Position numbers and translations under genes: made by a program. The notes beneath the pieces are model-generated. The model saw only the letters and a program-made list of their open reading frames with translations, ran no database searches and was not told where the DNA came from. A DNA stretch of 64,000 nt, taken from Dolomedes plantarius. Taxonomy: Eukaryota; Arthropoda; Arachnida; Araneae; Dolomedidae. The DNA lies in the NCBI GenBank assembly GCA_907164885.2, contig OU015495.1, forward strand, positions 98,562,832 through 98,626,831, given 5' to 3'. Below, one piece after another: positions 11,930 to 23,100 of this stretch (positions are counted from its first letter, which is position 1; every line of letters starts with the position of its first letter).

Positions 11930-12935
11930 GGTAGATTAATAAATACGTATTTTTGAACCACGTGTAATTTTACTACGTGTGATTAACAAATGCGTATTTT
12001 TGAATGCTGTCTTTTATAAATGAACTAGATAGTACCCGTCAAAACTTGACGGTAAATAATTGAACAGTTCCAATAAAAAAAGGTTCATAACCTTGTTAAA
12101 ATATTAGAAATTTTTACAGAATATTAGCTGTTTTTCTATCCGATGTTATAATTAAAAATGTTGTAAAAATCCGAGTTTATAATTTAAAAAAACGCCTTCT
12201 TGGAAAAAAAAAGCATGCTTACCGCTGATTTTTCAATCCGACTTGCACAAGCTAACTAATATGCTATAAATGTGCTATGTATAAATATATTAAGCAAAAA
12301 TAAAATATATAAACTAAAGAAAATCAGATTAAAAAATCATACAAATTACTCACGTGCAAAAATGTTTTGCAGTCTATTTAGGCAGCGCTGCAATCGCGTT
12401 TCCGAATTTTTTTATTTTCATGAATTTTAATGATGTATACACGTGCATTCAATAATTGGATCCGGTAGGCAGCGCTGCAATCGCGTTTCAGAAATTTTTT
12501 TTATTTTCATTAATTTTAAAGCTGTATACACTTGCATGGAATAACAATTAACTTAACCTACAAATCTGTTATACAAACGATTTTGGTGTTTTTAAATTCT
12601 GTTTATTATTGTATTTTTGCACGTGAGATTAATATAAGCTGATATATTTGTGAAGCGGTCGCTCCGGAAGCGTTACTTGACAGAGGCATACACAGAACAC
12701 GGCAACTATTAGGGGAATGTATGTATTAAAGCAGAGATCACGTCGCTTTTAAAGCTTGTTAGGTTTTAATAGTTTATTTTTTACAGAGATTAGTAAATAC
12801 GTATTTTTGAGCCCTGCACATTTTTACTACGTGTGATTAACAAATGCGTATTTTTAAATGCTGTCTTTTATAAATGGAGGTATGTATTAAAGCAGAGATT
12901 GCGTCGTTTCTAAAGCTTGTTAGTTTTTTTAATAG
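11930..12935. repeat. Split ~160-bp repeat units around a Helitron end
   Basis: The block TAAATACGTATTTTTGA, then TTTTACTACGTGTGATTAAC, then ATGCTGTCTTTTATAAATG occurs at 11936-12021 and again at about 12789-12876. A second block, TATGTATTAAAGCAGAGAT followed by GCTTGTTAG, occurs at about 12720 and 12881, so the right side is a tandem pair of roughly 160 bp. The left copy is interrupted at the Helitron 3' end (12025). Inside, GGCAGCGCTGCAATCGCGTT is directly repeated at 12391 and 12471 (period about 80 bp). Confidence 0.65.
12025..12055 (-). mobile_element. Helitron 3' terminus (second family)
   Basis: On the minus strand, CCGTCAA, loop GTT, TTGACGG forms a 7-bp stem. It is followed by GTACTAT and CTAG (12025-12028), then host T (complement of 12024). 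This matches the Helitron 3' rule of a hairpin shortly before CTRR. The hairpin is related to the plus-strand end at 15468. The corresponding 5' TC end to the right was not located, so the element length is unknown. Confidence 0.6.
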
Positions 12936-13911
12936 TTCTATTTTTACAGGAGCGATAAGTTACTGATGTCACTCACTTCAAAATTAAAATTGTTTTTAGA
13001 AATATTGGAATTAAAATAAAAAGATTTTTGAAGAACACGTGCACTACCTTTAAAGACTTACTTTCAAAGGTAGAAAAAAAGAGTTCAAAAACATGCATTT
13101 GCTTGTCTGTCATTGCAAATTGTCTGCAGTTCAACAAGGGGTTTGAAAAGTTGCGAAAGTCAACTGATGGATGACCTTGGATGTTGTATTCTCAGATCGT
13201 GTTGACTTAAAAGTTGAACTTTACAAATTCATACTTTAAAATCAAGGGCTCGGTAGGCATACATAAAATCCTATATGTTTCACAGTACTCTAACGATGTT
13301 TCAGTGACTATAGGAAGAAAGTTGAGGTTCCCCAGACTAGATGCTCCCAAAATAATTAACTAATAAATTTATAACTGATAATAAATCTTTCACTAATCTG
13401 TTATATTTGATATGAGGAAATAAAATAACATTCTTTATGGACACATAACACTAAATCACAACGGTATGTTAGATTTAGCAGTTTGGCTCTTCAATCGGTT
13501 CAAAAAAAAATGTTAAAAGCACGGTGAGTCATCACCTGAACATCTGCACCTTTCGAATGCTAGCGTTCGTTTTCTCTATGCTTGCGTTCTCCCTGACCTT
13601 CAGATGCCTCATATTACAGGCACAGTTCCCTGTGACCGAGAAAACCTGTTCTATGATGCAATAAAAAAGCAAATGATTACAAAAATGCCATCGCAGATGT
13701 GCAACCCTAAATTATCGACTGCTTGTCAAATCTCACGGGGATCTTTCAACCACAAAGAGTAAACGATTAGCTTCTTTCGATAAAGAAAAAAGAAATGAAA
13801 TAAGCCTATTCTTGAAAAAAAATGTACCTTGTTTAATCTGAATGAAATATCTGAAGATTCTGAGATGACTTTTCTTTAATTATATTTGCATCTTAAGGAG
13901 TGTGGTTAGAG
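12936..13911. other. No feature recognised
   Basis: No supported gene or element ends. Base composition is mixed, with several short A-runs. Confidence 0.4.
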
Positions 13912-13990
13912 CAGGGATTACAAACCTTTTTTTTATGTTTGCGGCACCCTTAGGGATCCCCTGAGGGGGGGGGGGGGGGGCACGTGCCTC
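13912..13990 (+). mobile_element. Possible hAT-type terminus
   Basis: CAGGGATTACAAACC at 13912, followed by a T-run and GCGGCACCCTTAGGG, resembles the ends of hAT elements such as the one at 29906-31972, whose right end also reads GCGGCACCCTCGG when complemented. A G16 run follows (13965-13980). No partner end or 8-bp duplication was found. Confidence 0.3.
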
Positions 13991-14279
13991 CCCAACTTAA
14001 CTTGAAATAAATTAAAACGTTAATCGAAGTTCAGTTAAAATCAGAAAATTCTAGAAAAGTTTTAAGAAAGTTGGTTTTTTTTCCACCTTTTCAAACTGTG
14101 AAACTGAAGATTCCGATTATGTCTTTAGCCTTAACATAGTTTTTAACAATGATATGGTCCTAACAGAAATTCGATGTTATTTTTTTCTCATTTCATTTAT
14201 ATTATATTTATTTTTCTCATTGTATATAACTTTTGAATATTACTCAAACATCAATTCTATTATTATTCAATTTCAAAAA

Positions 14280-14408
14280 TCATAATATTTCATATTTTAA
14301 GGACCGTCCGGTAGTCAATGCGGTGAGGAGGGCCCTAAAGGGAATTCGATTCGTGCCCCTCCTACCCCCCAAAAAAGAAGTTAGACTTACGCTACGCCTA
14401 TGCTTGTT
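14280..14408. mobile_element. MITE fragment related to 59893-60047
   Basis: CATAATATTTCATATTTTAA, GGTAGTCAATGCGG, GAGGAGGGCCCTAA and the end ACGCTACGCCTATG all recur in the same order at 59925-60047. The left terminus with the matching CATAGGCGTAG repeat is absent here, so this copy is truncated. Confidence 0.6.
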
Positions 14409-14857
14409 AGAATAATAGTTTATTTTAATTTTATAAATATTACAGTGGAATATTATCAGTAAATTTAAGTTCAAGCAAATACTGGCTCCAATTCATTTAT
14501 TAAAAGATATAAATAACAAACACCAGGATAGGATATATTAATAGAGTTTGAAAAATAGCCATGAAATTTAGTATGGTAGGACATTAGAGGACAACGATGT
14601 AAATCGATTTAAAAAAAAGTTATGTTTTTATTAATGCGAGACTTCCGATGGATGCTTAGAGCACAAATGCTTGATATAGAGCCTAACAGTTGTTGGCGTA
14701 AGGGTAATGCTCGGGAACGAGTACATCGATTTGTATCACAGCCAGCAGAATTTTTCTATTACCTATTTTTCTATTTTCTATTGAGCTGTGAGGTATTGTA
14801 GTCTAAGAATTTTGCAGCAAATGCCTATTTTTGAATTCTATTTTTTGCATTTTGAAA
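14409..14857. other. No feature recognised
   Basis: AT-rich spacer with no supported features. Confidence 0.4.
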
Positions 14858-15468
14858 TCTATATATTTAAGTTTCTAAGCCGATTTTCTGGGCAAACCAT
14901 GAGAGAAAACTACTGGATCAATTTACTTCATTTTGGTCTTAAACGAAAGATTTTAATCCATAGATGCGTCAAATTTGGTTTTGTAACCACAATTTCTATT
15001 AATTAGCGATAATTTGCAATAAAAAATTGCTTTCTGTGCATTCTCAATAACATGTTGAAATCTGGCTTTAGATACTCACTAAGAACGAGGCCAAATAAAC
15101 AAATTAGTTTGTTTCTGCGCATGCTCGGTGACATGTTTAAATCTGGCTTTAGATACTTACTAAGCACGTGGCCGCATAAACACGTTAATTTGTTTATTCC
15201 GAGGAATCTCTCTAGCTCTCTCTCTCTGCCATTTTTATTTTTAATTATGTTTGTGAGATATAGAATTAAACCTGACGGAAAGTATTTATTTCGCGCTATT
15301 GAGTAACCATATTTCTTTTTATTGGGTTCAATAGTAATTTTTTAAAGTCTATTTCTCTATTCTTAATATTCTGATTTTTAACATTTGGCAATGATGTGTT
15401 GAGTATAATTTGTGTATTAGTACATTTATTTTCTATCGAGCCGTCATGTTTTGACAGGTACCAACTAG
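14858..15468 (+). mobile_element. Non-autonomous Helitron, plus orientation
   Basis: The 5' end TCTATATATTTAAG (14858) is preceded by host A. The 3' end is a hairpin-like CCGTCATGTTTTGACAGG, then TACCAA and CTAG (15465-15468), followed by host T. The hairpin is related to the minus-strand end at 12025. Inside is a direct repeat of about 80 bp: CATGTTGAAATCTGGCTTTA at 15051 and CATGTTTAAATCTGGCTTTA at 15132, each followed by GATACTYACTAAG. A short open frame crossing the repeat is not a credible protein. Confidence 0.65.
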
Positions 15469-15800
15469 TAAGTCTTTAAATGTAATGAACGAGTTTTTCA
15501 AAATCCTATTTTTTTTAAATATAAGTATTTCATAAAACTATTTTTAAAATGAGAGAAATCATTAATTCCAATTCAAAGCTATGGATTTGCCAATATGTGC
15601 ACAAAAAAATTCCGAAAGGAAAGCTCCCCATAGTTTAACTCTGGAAATGAAGTTCTACAGGGTCAACTACTTCGTTGTTTTAAGTTATATTGAATACTAG
15701 CTGAATACCCGTACTTCGCTACGGAGTACATTCAAACTAAATACAACGGTCAATGTATGCAATTAATGCCAAATATATTATATATATATATATATATTTA

Positions 15801-17130
15801 CAGAGGCTGTTCGCACATTTTTTAGACGATTTTGGTAAGCGGTAATAAAAAATCGTTTGCTGCAAAAGAAATAATTTCAATTGTACTATGTTTTTAAAAG
15901 TCAAAATTATCGTCTACGGCTTGAAAGTTTTGTTTTTATTCAAAATGGCGTTTTTAACAAAGCAGTGGTTCGAAGGCTACATTTATGCTCTTTCCGAAGA
16001 GAAATATGCATACTCCGTTATCCAAAAACAATATGAGAGTCATGGTTTTGTAATATCTAAAGCGTCGATAGGTAATATCGTCAACAAGAAAGGAAAAAAA
16101 CGACAAATTGGAGCCTCAAGTGGGACAAAAATTCCAAACAAGTATCCAAGGAAAAAACGGACATCTTCGACTATTGCAAAGGTACGTTGTTTAATGTTAA
16201 AAGAAAATCCCCCTAGTCAAAGGACAGTTGCAAAATCATTAAAATGCTCGGTGTCCACTGTAAACAAAATGATAAACGTTGATTTAAATCTTAAGAAAGC
16301 GAAAAAACGCAATGTGCATCGTCTTCTTCCAAATCATATCGCTGAACGCAGGACACGCTGCAGAATTCTATATGAGAAACACTTATCCAAAGAAAAACGG
16401 AAAACAATTGTCACAATAGATGAATCATGGGAGTACTTAAATGATTGCAACAAAAAAAGAGCCATTTATTATCATAAAAGGGGAGAAAAAAATTTAAGTA
16501 CATGGTTCAAAGAATCGAAAGAAAGTTTTTCTAAAGGATTCATGATTATTGCTGGTTTTTCTTATAATGGCAAGTTAAAAATAAAGAGAGTGGAAAAAAA
16601 TGTCAAGATTAACTCCAAATACTATCAGGAACATATTTTATCGCCAATTTTTCTGAATGAAATACCATCGCTTTACTCACAGTGCCATCAATCTGTGAGA
16701 CTCCCTCAGGACAAAGCTAGCAGTCACACATCAAAATCCACTGTAAATTTCCTAAAAGAAATGGAACAAAAAACTTGTATCAAGGCCATACCCTTCACTG
16801 ATATCCCTACTAAACCTCCCGATGTATCACCTATGGATTTTTGTGCTTTCGGACTTTTAAAATCTGCATTATCCAAACGTCGTCCCAAAACCCTTACAGG
16901 ACTCTGGCAAAGACTCTCCTTACAGGACTCTGGCAAAGCTGTTCAGGAGGAATGGGATAGAATACCTCTTCTGACACTTCAAAAAGCATTATTATCCTGG
17001 AAATTGCGGTGTCGAAAGATAGTTCAGAATAAGGGATGTCAAATAGAACATTTAAAACACAAGAATTTTATGTAATTTAGTTTTGTGAATACAATATACA
17101 TCGTCTAAAAAAATGTGTGAACAGCCTCTG
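15801..17130 (+). mobile_element. DD41D Tc1/mariner-superfamily element, near-complete
   Basis: Terminal inverted repeats of about 30 bp: CAGAGGCTGTTCGCACATTT at left, with CAGAGGCTGTTCACACATTT read from the right. TA lies on both sides (15799-15800 and 17131-17132). The 1330-bp element contains one open transposase frame on the same strand. It is inserted in the Helitron relic: left flank AATTAATGCCAAATATATTA and right flank TATAATAAATACAACGATC continue the Helitron consensus. Ends and frame are well preserved, so this is among the younger insertions in the window. Confidence 0.9.
15945..17075 (+). CDS. DD41D transposase (Tc1/mariner superfamily)
   Basis: A cut-and-paste transposase of 376 residues from the ATG at 15945. 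An upstream in-frame ATG at 15888 would add 19 residues, but the 15945 start (MAFLTKQW) looks like a usual family start. The N-terminal third holds helix-turn-helix DNA-binding segments (NPPSQRTVAKSLKCSVSTV). The catalytic triad is D159 (in TIDESW), D256 (in QDKASSH) and D298 (in SPMDF), with 41 residues between the last two, as counted from the codons. DD41D groups such as rosa are established members of this superfamily. The C-terminus ends with a basic WKLRCRKIVQNKG segment. A 21-bp direct repeat with 26-bp period (16892 and 16918) adds what appears to be a net in-frame nine residues after TGLW. The frame has no stop. Activity is unproven. Confidence 0.85.
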   Translation: MAFLTKQWFEGYIYALSEEKYAYSVIQKQYESHGFVISKASIGNIVNKKGKKRQIGASSGTKIPNKYPRKKRTSSTIAKVRCLMLKENPPSQRTVAKSLKCSVSTVNKMINVDLNLKKAKKRNVHRLLPNHIAERRTRCRILYEKHLSKEKRKTIVTIDESWEYLNDCNKKRAIYYHKRGEKNLSTWFKESKESFSKGFMIIAGFSYNGKLKIKRVEKNVKINSKYYQEHILSPIFLNEIPSLYSQCHQSVRLPQDKASSHTSKSTVNFLKEMEQKTCIKAIPFTDIPTKPPDVSPMDFCAFGLLKSALSKRRPKTLTGLWQRLSLQDSGKAVQEEWDRIPLLTLQKALLSWKLRCRKIVQNKGCQIEHLKHKNFM

Positions 17131-18338
17131 TATAATAAATACAACGATCAATGTATGCAATTGATTAAAAAAAAATGTATACTTATAAAGAAATCGTAAC
17201 GGATATTTTTATAGAGAAAATAATGTAGAAGAAAATATTCAAATTAAATCTAATAGAACATACTAAAGAATATAGAACAGTTAATATAGTATAGTTTGAG
17301 GAACATATCTCTTACTGCATTTTAATATTTTTTTGGATAATGTCCAATCGTCTGCCGCATTAGCAAGAAAATTTTTTTTTTGTCTATTTCGTTGTTATGC
17401 ACGTGACGCAAAATTAATTTAAAGTATCACAAAAAGAAAAGACACCACGTGATCAGCGTTTAATAAATTAAATTCTAAAAATTTATCCTTAAAAATTCAC
17501 TAAAAATCAGAAAACGGAGGTAAAGATTCGAAAAAGATTTCATTTTAAAGGGATTTTAAATATAGTTTTCAAACAACTAATATAACCAAACATTTTATAT
17601 TTCACACATTCATTAATATAATTCTTATGTTGAAAGGGTAAAAAAAATAGAGATGAAGCTAAACGTAAAAGCAACGTATGGTTAAACATAAATATTGTAT
17701 GGAATATGTGAGATTAAGAAATTAAAAAACATGAGTCCATTTAAAATCAAATTAACAGAAAAAATTATTGCTTTCATAGCACATAAAAATATTTATTGAT
17801 AAATTAAGGTTTTTTTTAATATATATAAATATGATGAGCAAAGTTTTTCAGTTTGTTTATTTTATTCTCCTCTTTTTCGAGGGGAAGTTGCATTACTTTT
17901 AAATGTATTCAATTTGAATTTAAGTAAATGAAAAGTGAAACTAATAATATAAAAATTAGACTATATTTAGTTACATTAAAATGAAATATTCAATCATTTG
18001 ACAATATTAAACCAGTTAGGTATATTATAATGTGAAAAAATATTGCTATTACAAATTAAATATTATTTCCAGGAGTGTGGATATTGTTCTGAGTTCAAGA
18101 CATTTACTGCAACAAGCTATAGTACCAATAATGCATAACCAAATCTATAAGTTGTACACATTTCTAAAGAATTGGAACCATGAGGAGTATCGAAGTTAAA
18201 AGAATTCAAATGTAAATATTTGTAATATGTTAATATTTTGAAGAATTTATTTCCTTTGAAGCATTCAGCTTTTAACATATTTTTTTAACAAAAAGGACTA
18301 AAATAATACAATAAATATATTTCTATTTTACAGGGTAA

Positions 18339-18342
<4 letters not shown>

Positions 18343-18408
<66 letters not shown>
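18343..18408. repeat. (TA)n microsatellite
   Basis: TA run inside the AT-rich interior of the large Helitron relic. The surrounding 17.6-19.2 kb has no recognisable coding sequence. Confidence 0.9.
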
Positions 18409-18411
<3 letters not shown>

Positions 18412-19257
18412 ATTGCATCTCTAATAGAAATTCAGAACAAATAATATAAACTGCATACTTTTGCACATAAACACTGATAATATCTGTAATCAAATCTGTT
18501 ATCAGGTGCTAAAACACAAATAATTAAACTGAAAAAATGAACACAGTAAAAAAGGATTAATGTAAAAAAGAAAACAATAGGGGTAATATTAGCAAAATAA
18601 CTTTTAATAAAACAAACATTTAATACAAACAATGAAATTACAAATCAATACTCGGTAAAATTAGTATTTTTCTTTCAAAAACTGCTATTACGAGTTATTA
18701 CCTTAGCACCTCTGGATAAATAATGTTTGTGTCCTACCATTTAGAGTATAAATGCTAAGATTTTGCCTTAATTCCTACTCGTGAAAAACCAAATTAACAG
18801 TTGTTTTAAAACAATGTTAAGTGTTGAACTATTTGGAGCATAAATGTTAAGATTTTGCTTAAGGTGACTGCCTACGTTGAAAATGTCATTTCTTGCAAGA
18901 ATCGTGTAATTCAACCTTTTCTCTATTCAAAACTGTTTATGCATTTTAAAATTTTCTCTTAGATTTTTGGTCATTTTGAATATAACTGTCATATGTATAG
19001 AACCATGAAATGACTTTCAGAACTTACTGAATTGTAAACAAAAACTGAACCTTCTAATTCTTTGATTGCCCAATATTTTATTCCTTGGAGCTTTTATTTC
19101 CATGAAATCTAGCCTGTTTAGTTTTGGTGGCATTTCAATTTTTCCATTTTATGCGTAAATGAAAAACCATATGAAAATACCGATTGCTCATTAAGCTAAC
19201 ATTTCGCAGACAATATAAAGATAATAATATATATTATAAATATGATGATATACATTT

Positions 19258-19870
19258 TAATGGTAATAATATAAATAAAAACTTTCCAAACGATTACTGT
19301 TTTGGAAGCTAATGTTCTGCTAATTTCCAGTAAAAGCTAAAATCATTTGAAAACCACACACCAGTGTTCCACTCACACGCAACACTATTAACCTCTAAAA
19401 GAATGCAAGAAAAAAACGTATAAAAAATATAAATCTATTAATTTAAATAATTAAACACACACAAATGTATAAATTACACAAAAGTTTATTTAAATTCTTC
19501 AATCTGTCTACATCTCCAGTATAGAAATATTTTCGGGGCATTTACAGAATATGGTATATTTCACTTTTGAAAACACGAATTAAATGAGCATCGTCTCAAT
19601 GAGAAATTTCTGAAATGAGCATGGCAATGAAGATCGTGTGTTTACAAACAACAGTGGTAACCGAAATGTGTTAAAATATAAATTTTAAGAGTATTATGGT
19701 AGTGAGTTGTGTGGCTTATAAAGATAATGATATACATTTTAATGATAACAATATAAATAAAAACTTTCCAAACGATTACTGTTTTGGAAGCTAATGTTCT
19801 GCTAATTTCAAGTAAAAGCTAAAATCATTTGAAAACCACACACCAGTGTTCCACTCACATGCAACACTAT
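19258..19870. repeat. Direct repeat pair, ~135 bp
   Basis: A block from about 19258 to 19390 recurs at about 19733-19868. Shared strings include ACTTTCCAAACGATTACTG, TTTTGGAAGCTAATGTTCTG and CCACACACCAGTGTTCCACT. A third copy is at about 38938-39048, beside another Rep fragment, so the block belongs to the Helitron family. Confidence 0.8.
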
Positions 19871-19955
19871 AAAACTGAATTATAGTACTCTACGTTTATA
19901 TGGGCATTGAAAATTTTGGTTAGTAGAGGGCAATACGGGACAATCCACGTATTGT

Positions 19956-20600
19956 CTATAGACACTTGCGATCCTCTATAAACGATGTTAGCCTTAAATC
20001 CCCCGAACGAATTAAAACGATGTTAAATCCCCCGTCTTCTGGTGATCTGTGCCGATAAAGTGGATATCCGATTTGTCCTGCTTGCGTCTCTTTCGAAAAT
20101 TGGCACAGGTATCGTTTAGTGCAAATTCTATCTTTCATGCATGGAAAGGTTGGATTTATGGATCCGCAGGGGCCGTGCACCATCTGCTTAGTTACAATGG
20201 AAAAAAGTCACAGGTCTTCTTGTTCATTAGGGATTTCTACACTGATAAAGTCATCCACGCGATGAACGTGTAGGGAGTCCTTGAGCCAAATCAGAATGTG
20301 AGCATGACGAAGTCCTCGCTTCTGCCACTCTATTGTGTACATATGAAACCTAACTTCTCCAAAAATCCTTGCCTTTGTGATGAGACTCATAAGTGATTTT
20401 TGTTTTTGATGAAACACTCTTGATAACAAATCATGACGATCCTGTGATTTTTGTCCAACTATTCTTTGCTGTTGTTGTCTGATTTCTTCCAGTCTCGCTT
20501 CTCTTTCCGGGGTAGATTCACCTTCTCTTCTACTTTGCTCTCATTGTCTGTTCTGTCGCTGTTGTGTCCAAAGACATTTTTTTCTGGGAGGTTGTGGCAT
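19956..20600 (-). pseudogene. Helitron Rep fragment with HUH motif
   Basis: A single minus-strand frame runs from ATG at 20600 to TAG at 19956 (214 codons), broken by two in-frame TGA codons, at codon 20 and after PNEQEDL. It matches the Helitron-like N-terminal/Rep region in order: FHQKQKSLMSLITKA, then MYTIEWQKRGLRHAHILIWL, where HAH is the HUH metal-binding motif of the rolling-circle endonuclease. Next come MVHGPCGSINPTFPCMKD and GYPLYRHRSPEDGG. The downstream region with the catalytic tyrosines is missing, so the protein could not nick DNA. Orientation agrees with the Helitron ends at 23840 and 15697. A second, shorter Rep piece is at 39146-39526. Confidence 0.85.
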
Positions 20601-21366
20601 CTTCAAATAAAAATGCTAAGGACGTAAAACATTAGGCCCAAAATAAAAGCAAATAAAATGAAAGACCCTGAAATGAAACTGAGATTAAATTCAAAACTGC
20701 AAAATTACAGAAAATGAAATAAAGAAATAGAACCAGATTAAATAGCAAGCAACGGTAGTTGAATCTGCAAAGAAAAAAGAATTGAGTTACCAATACCAAA
20801 AATTATTTAAAAAATCAACACATTAAAACAAAATTTCGCCAAAATCGCATGGTTACCTCGCCACACACAAAATCGCCAAACTTGGCAGGGGGAGTGCATC
20901 TGAAGAAGCTGTACCAAATGCATTTGATCAGATGAGATGAATAAGCAACAATTTTTTTTTTTAATTCTGCATTACTGTCATATGTAATACATTTAAACCA
21001 TGTTTTAACATCAAAAAATTTCTGTAAGGTTGTAAAAGCATGAAAATTAAAAAAATCAAATAAGAAAAATCAAGTTGTAATTTTCATTCATGAAATATAC
21101 TATTTAATAAGAAATGTAAAATATTTTATGCAATAAAAAAACACCGAAAAAAACATTTCTATTATAATAAAAATAAATTTTATTAAAATTTTATTCAATA
21201 ATGAATTCAATATTAATTTGAGCTTTCAGCAAATGCCACGCACAAATTTGTATACAAAATAATGCATATGTAATACATTTAAACCAAAAATTTCAAAAAA
21301 TATAAATTAACGCATTAAAACAAAATCTAACCTTCAAAATAAAGTTTGAAAATAGAAAAATAATAT
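20601..21366. other. Helitron interior, no gene recognised
   Basis: AT-rich, with A and T runs and no supported coding frame. Confidence 0.4.
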
Positions 21367-21628
21367 TTTGAATAAAGTATTTAATAAGTTTTTAATAAGT
21401 TTAATAAGGTTTTTAAAGTATAAGTTTTTTAGAATAAGTTTGAATTTACAATCTGAAAGTATTCAATAAATACTTTATTCAAAATACTTAATAGAAAATT
21501 TTTACACGTGAATTACACATTAATAAAAATTTTACACATGATTTCTTCAAATAATCGATTTATTATTATTAAAAAGTATTTTTTAAAGTATTTTGAATAA
21601 AAAGTATTTAAGAATAAGTATCTATATA

Positions 21629-22838
21629 CACTGAAGTGCCACTGAATTAGGGATACTTACCTAGTAACGAGTTGGGCCTCCTCTGGCCTTGATAACGGCT
21701 GCCGCACGACGAGGCATAGATTCAACAAGTTTCTGGAAACGTTCCACGGGAATGGCTTGCCAAATATTGGCTAAAGTTATCCATAATTCAGTAAGGTTCT
21801 TTGGTGTTGTGTGATGGCCTTTCATGCCTTGTTCCAAAACATCCCAAAGATGCTCAATAGGATTTAAGTCTGGGCTTCTAGGTGGCCAATTCATGACAGA
21901 GAAGTCAGAGGAATACTCATCCAACCAGCCAGTAGCCAACCGGGACTTGTGAAAGGTACTGTTGTCTTGCTGGAAAACTCCATTACCGTGAGGATAACAG
22001 AACAGCATAAACGGATGGAGGTGATCACCCAGCAACTCTACGTACCGAATTGCATTGAGGGAGGTTGGTACACGCACCAATGATCCCAAACTGTGCCACG
22101 AAAAAACACCCTAGACCATGATTGAGCCACCATGCCCTTGTACAGTTCCAGCCAGGCATGCAGGATCCATGGCTTCATGAGCCTGACGCCATATTCTCAG
22201 CCTCCCGCCGGCGTTAAGTAGTTGGAATCGAGACTCATCACTCCATGCTACTCGTTTCCAGTCCTCTACACTCCAGTCTCTGTGCTCTCTTGCCCAGGCA
22301 AGACGTGCAGCCCGATGGCGAGTATAGAGCAATGGTACTCTCGTAGGTCGACGGCTCCCGAAACCCATACGGTGAAGCGAGCATTGCACAGTCCGTTTAC
22401 TGACTGTACGACTGGCACCGTTATTAAACTGGGTGGTAATTTGAGCTAATGTTTGGCTTCGCTGGCTACGTACAATACGCCTGATCCGTCTCTCACCACG
22501 CACTGTCAAGGCTAATTGTCCTTTGCAGTTTGCCCGATCGCTAGTTTTTTTCCACCATCCATGTATTCTTGGTACACTGTCGACCTTGAAAATCCTAGCT
22601 GTCTGACGATTTCGGAATTTGAATGGCCCATGCGTCGCGCACCTACGATTTGTCCGCGATCGAAGGCGTCTAAATAAGGCAGTTTACCCATACTGGCAAT
22701 TCCAATAACTAATTCAGAACATCCACAGTACGCGCTATATATGCAGTTACCCCAGCGCCTTCACTTGCGCATACATGATGCGCAGCGCTACACAATTTGC
22801 ATAGGCTTTGCTATCCCTAATTCAGTGGTACTTCAGTG
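21629..22838 (-). mobile_element. Tc1-like element with 36-residue D-E spacing
   Basis: Terminal inverted repeats: CACTGAAGTGCCACTGAATT at left and CACTGAAGTACCACTGAATT read from the right, both continuing AGGGATA (about 27 bp, one mismatch). TA is on both sides (21627-21628 and 22839-22840). The 1210-bp element contains one damaged transposase frame on the minus strand. Confidence 0.9.
21661..22691 (-). pseudogene. Tc1-family transposase, DD36E spacing
   Basis: The frame opens at the ATG at 22691 (MGKLPYLDAFDRG) and ends at TAG 21661-21663, about 340 residues. An N-terminal helix-turn-helix (GHSNSEIVRQLGFSRSTV) is followed by an indel in an A6 run near 22545-22550 that shifts the frame. The second block has the first catalytic Asp (AWSDESRFQL). 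TAG at 22111-22113 replaces the Trp normally seen in the GSIMVWG segment. The third block has QQDNSTFHKSR and WPPRSPDLNPIEHLWD, with 36 residues between the second Asp and the Glu by my count. A DD36E group (Intruder) is described in this superfamily. The usual C-terminal RGGP motif is present. There are two lesions, so it is inactive. Confidence 0.88.
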
Positions 22839-23100
22839 TATTTTGAATAAAGGATTTAATAAGTTTTTAATAAGTTTAATAAGTTTTTTAGAATAAGTTT
22901 CAATTTGGAATCTGAAAGTATTTAATAAATACTTTGTTCTTAAATAATTTATTCAAAATACTTAATAGAAAAATTTTACCCATGAATTACACATTAATAG
23001 AAATTTTACACATGATTTCTTCAAATAATCTATTTATTATTATTAAAAAGTATTTTTTAAAGTATATTGAATAAAGTATTTAAGAATAAGTATCTATACA

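Larger units (their letters stand above)
21367..23100. repeat. ~260-bp direct duplication flanking a Tc1 element
   Basis: The segments 21367-21628 and 22841-23100 are near-identical in order. Shared strings include AATAAGTTTTTAATAAGTTT, ACACATGATTTCTTCAAATA and AAGAATAAGTATCTATA. The Tc1 element at 21629-22838 sits at the junction, with its TA target in the TCTATATA that ends the first copy. The second copy continues past the same point as TCTATACATTTTG. The duplication therefore probably predates the insertion. Confidence 0.8.
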
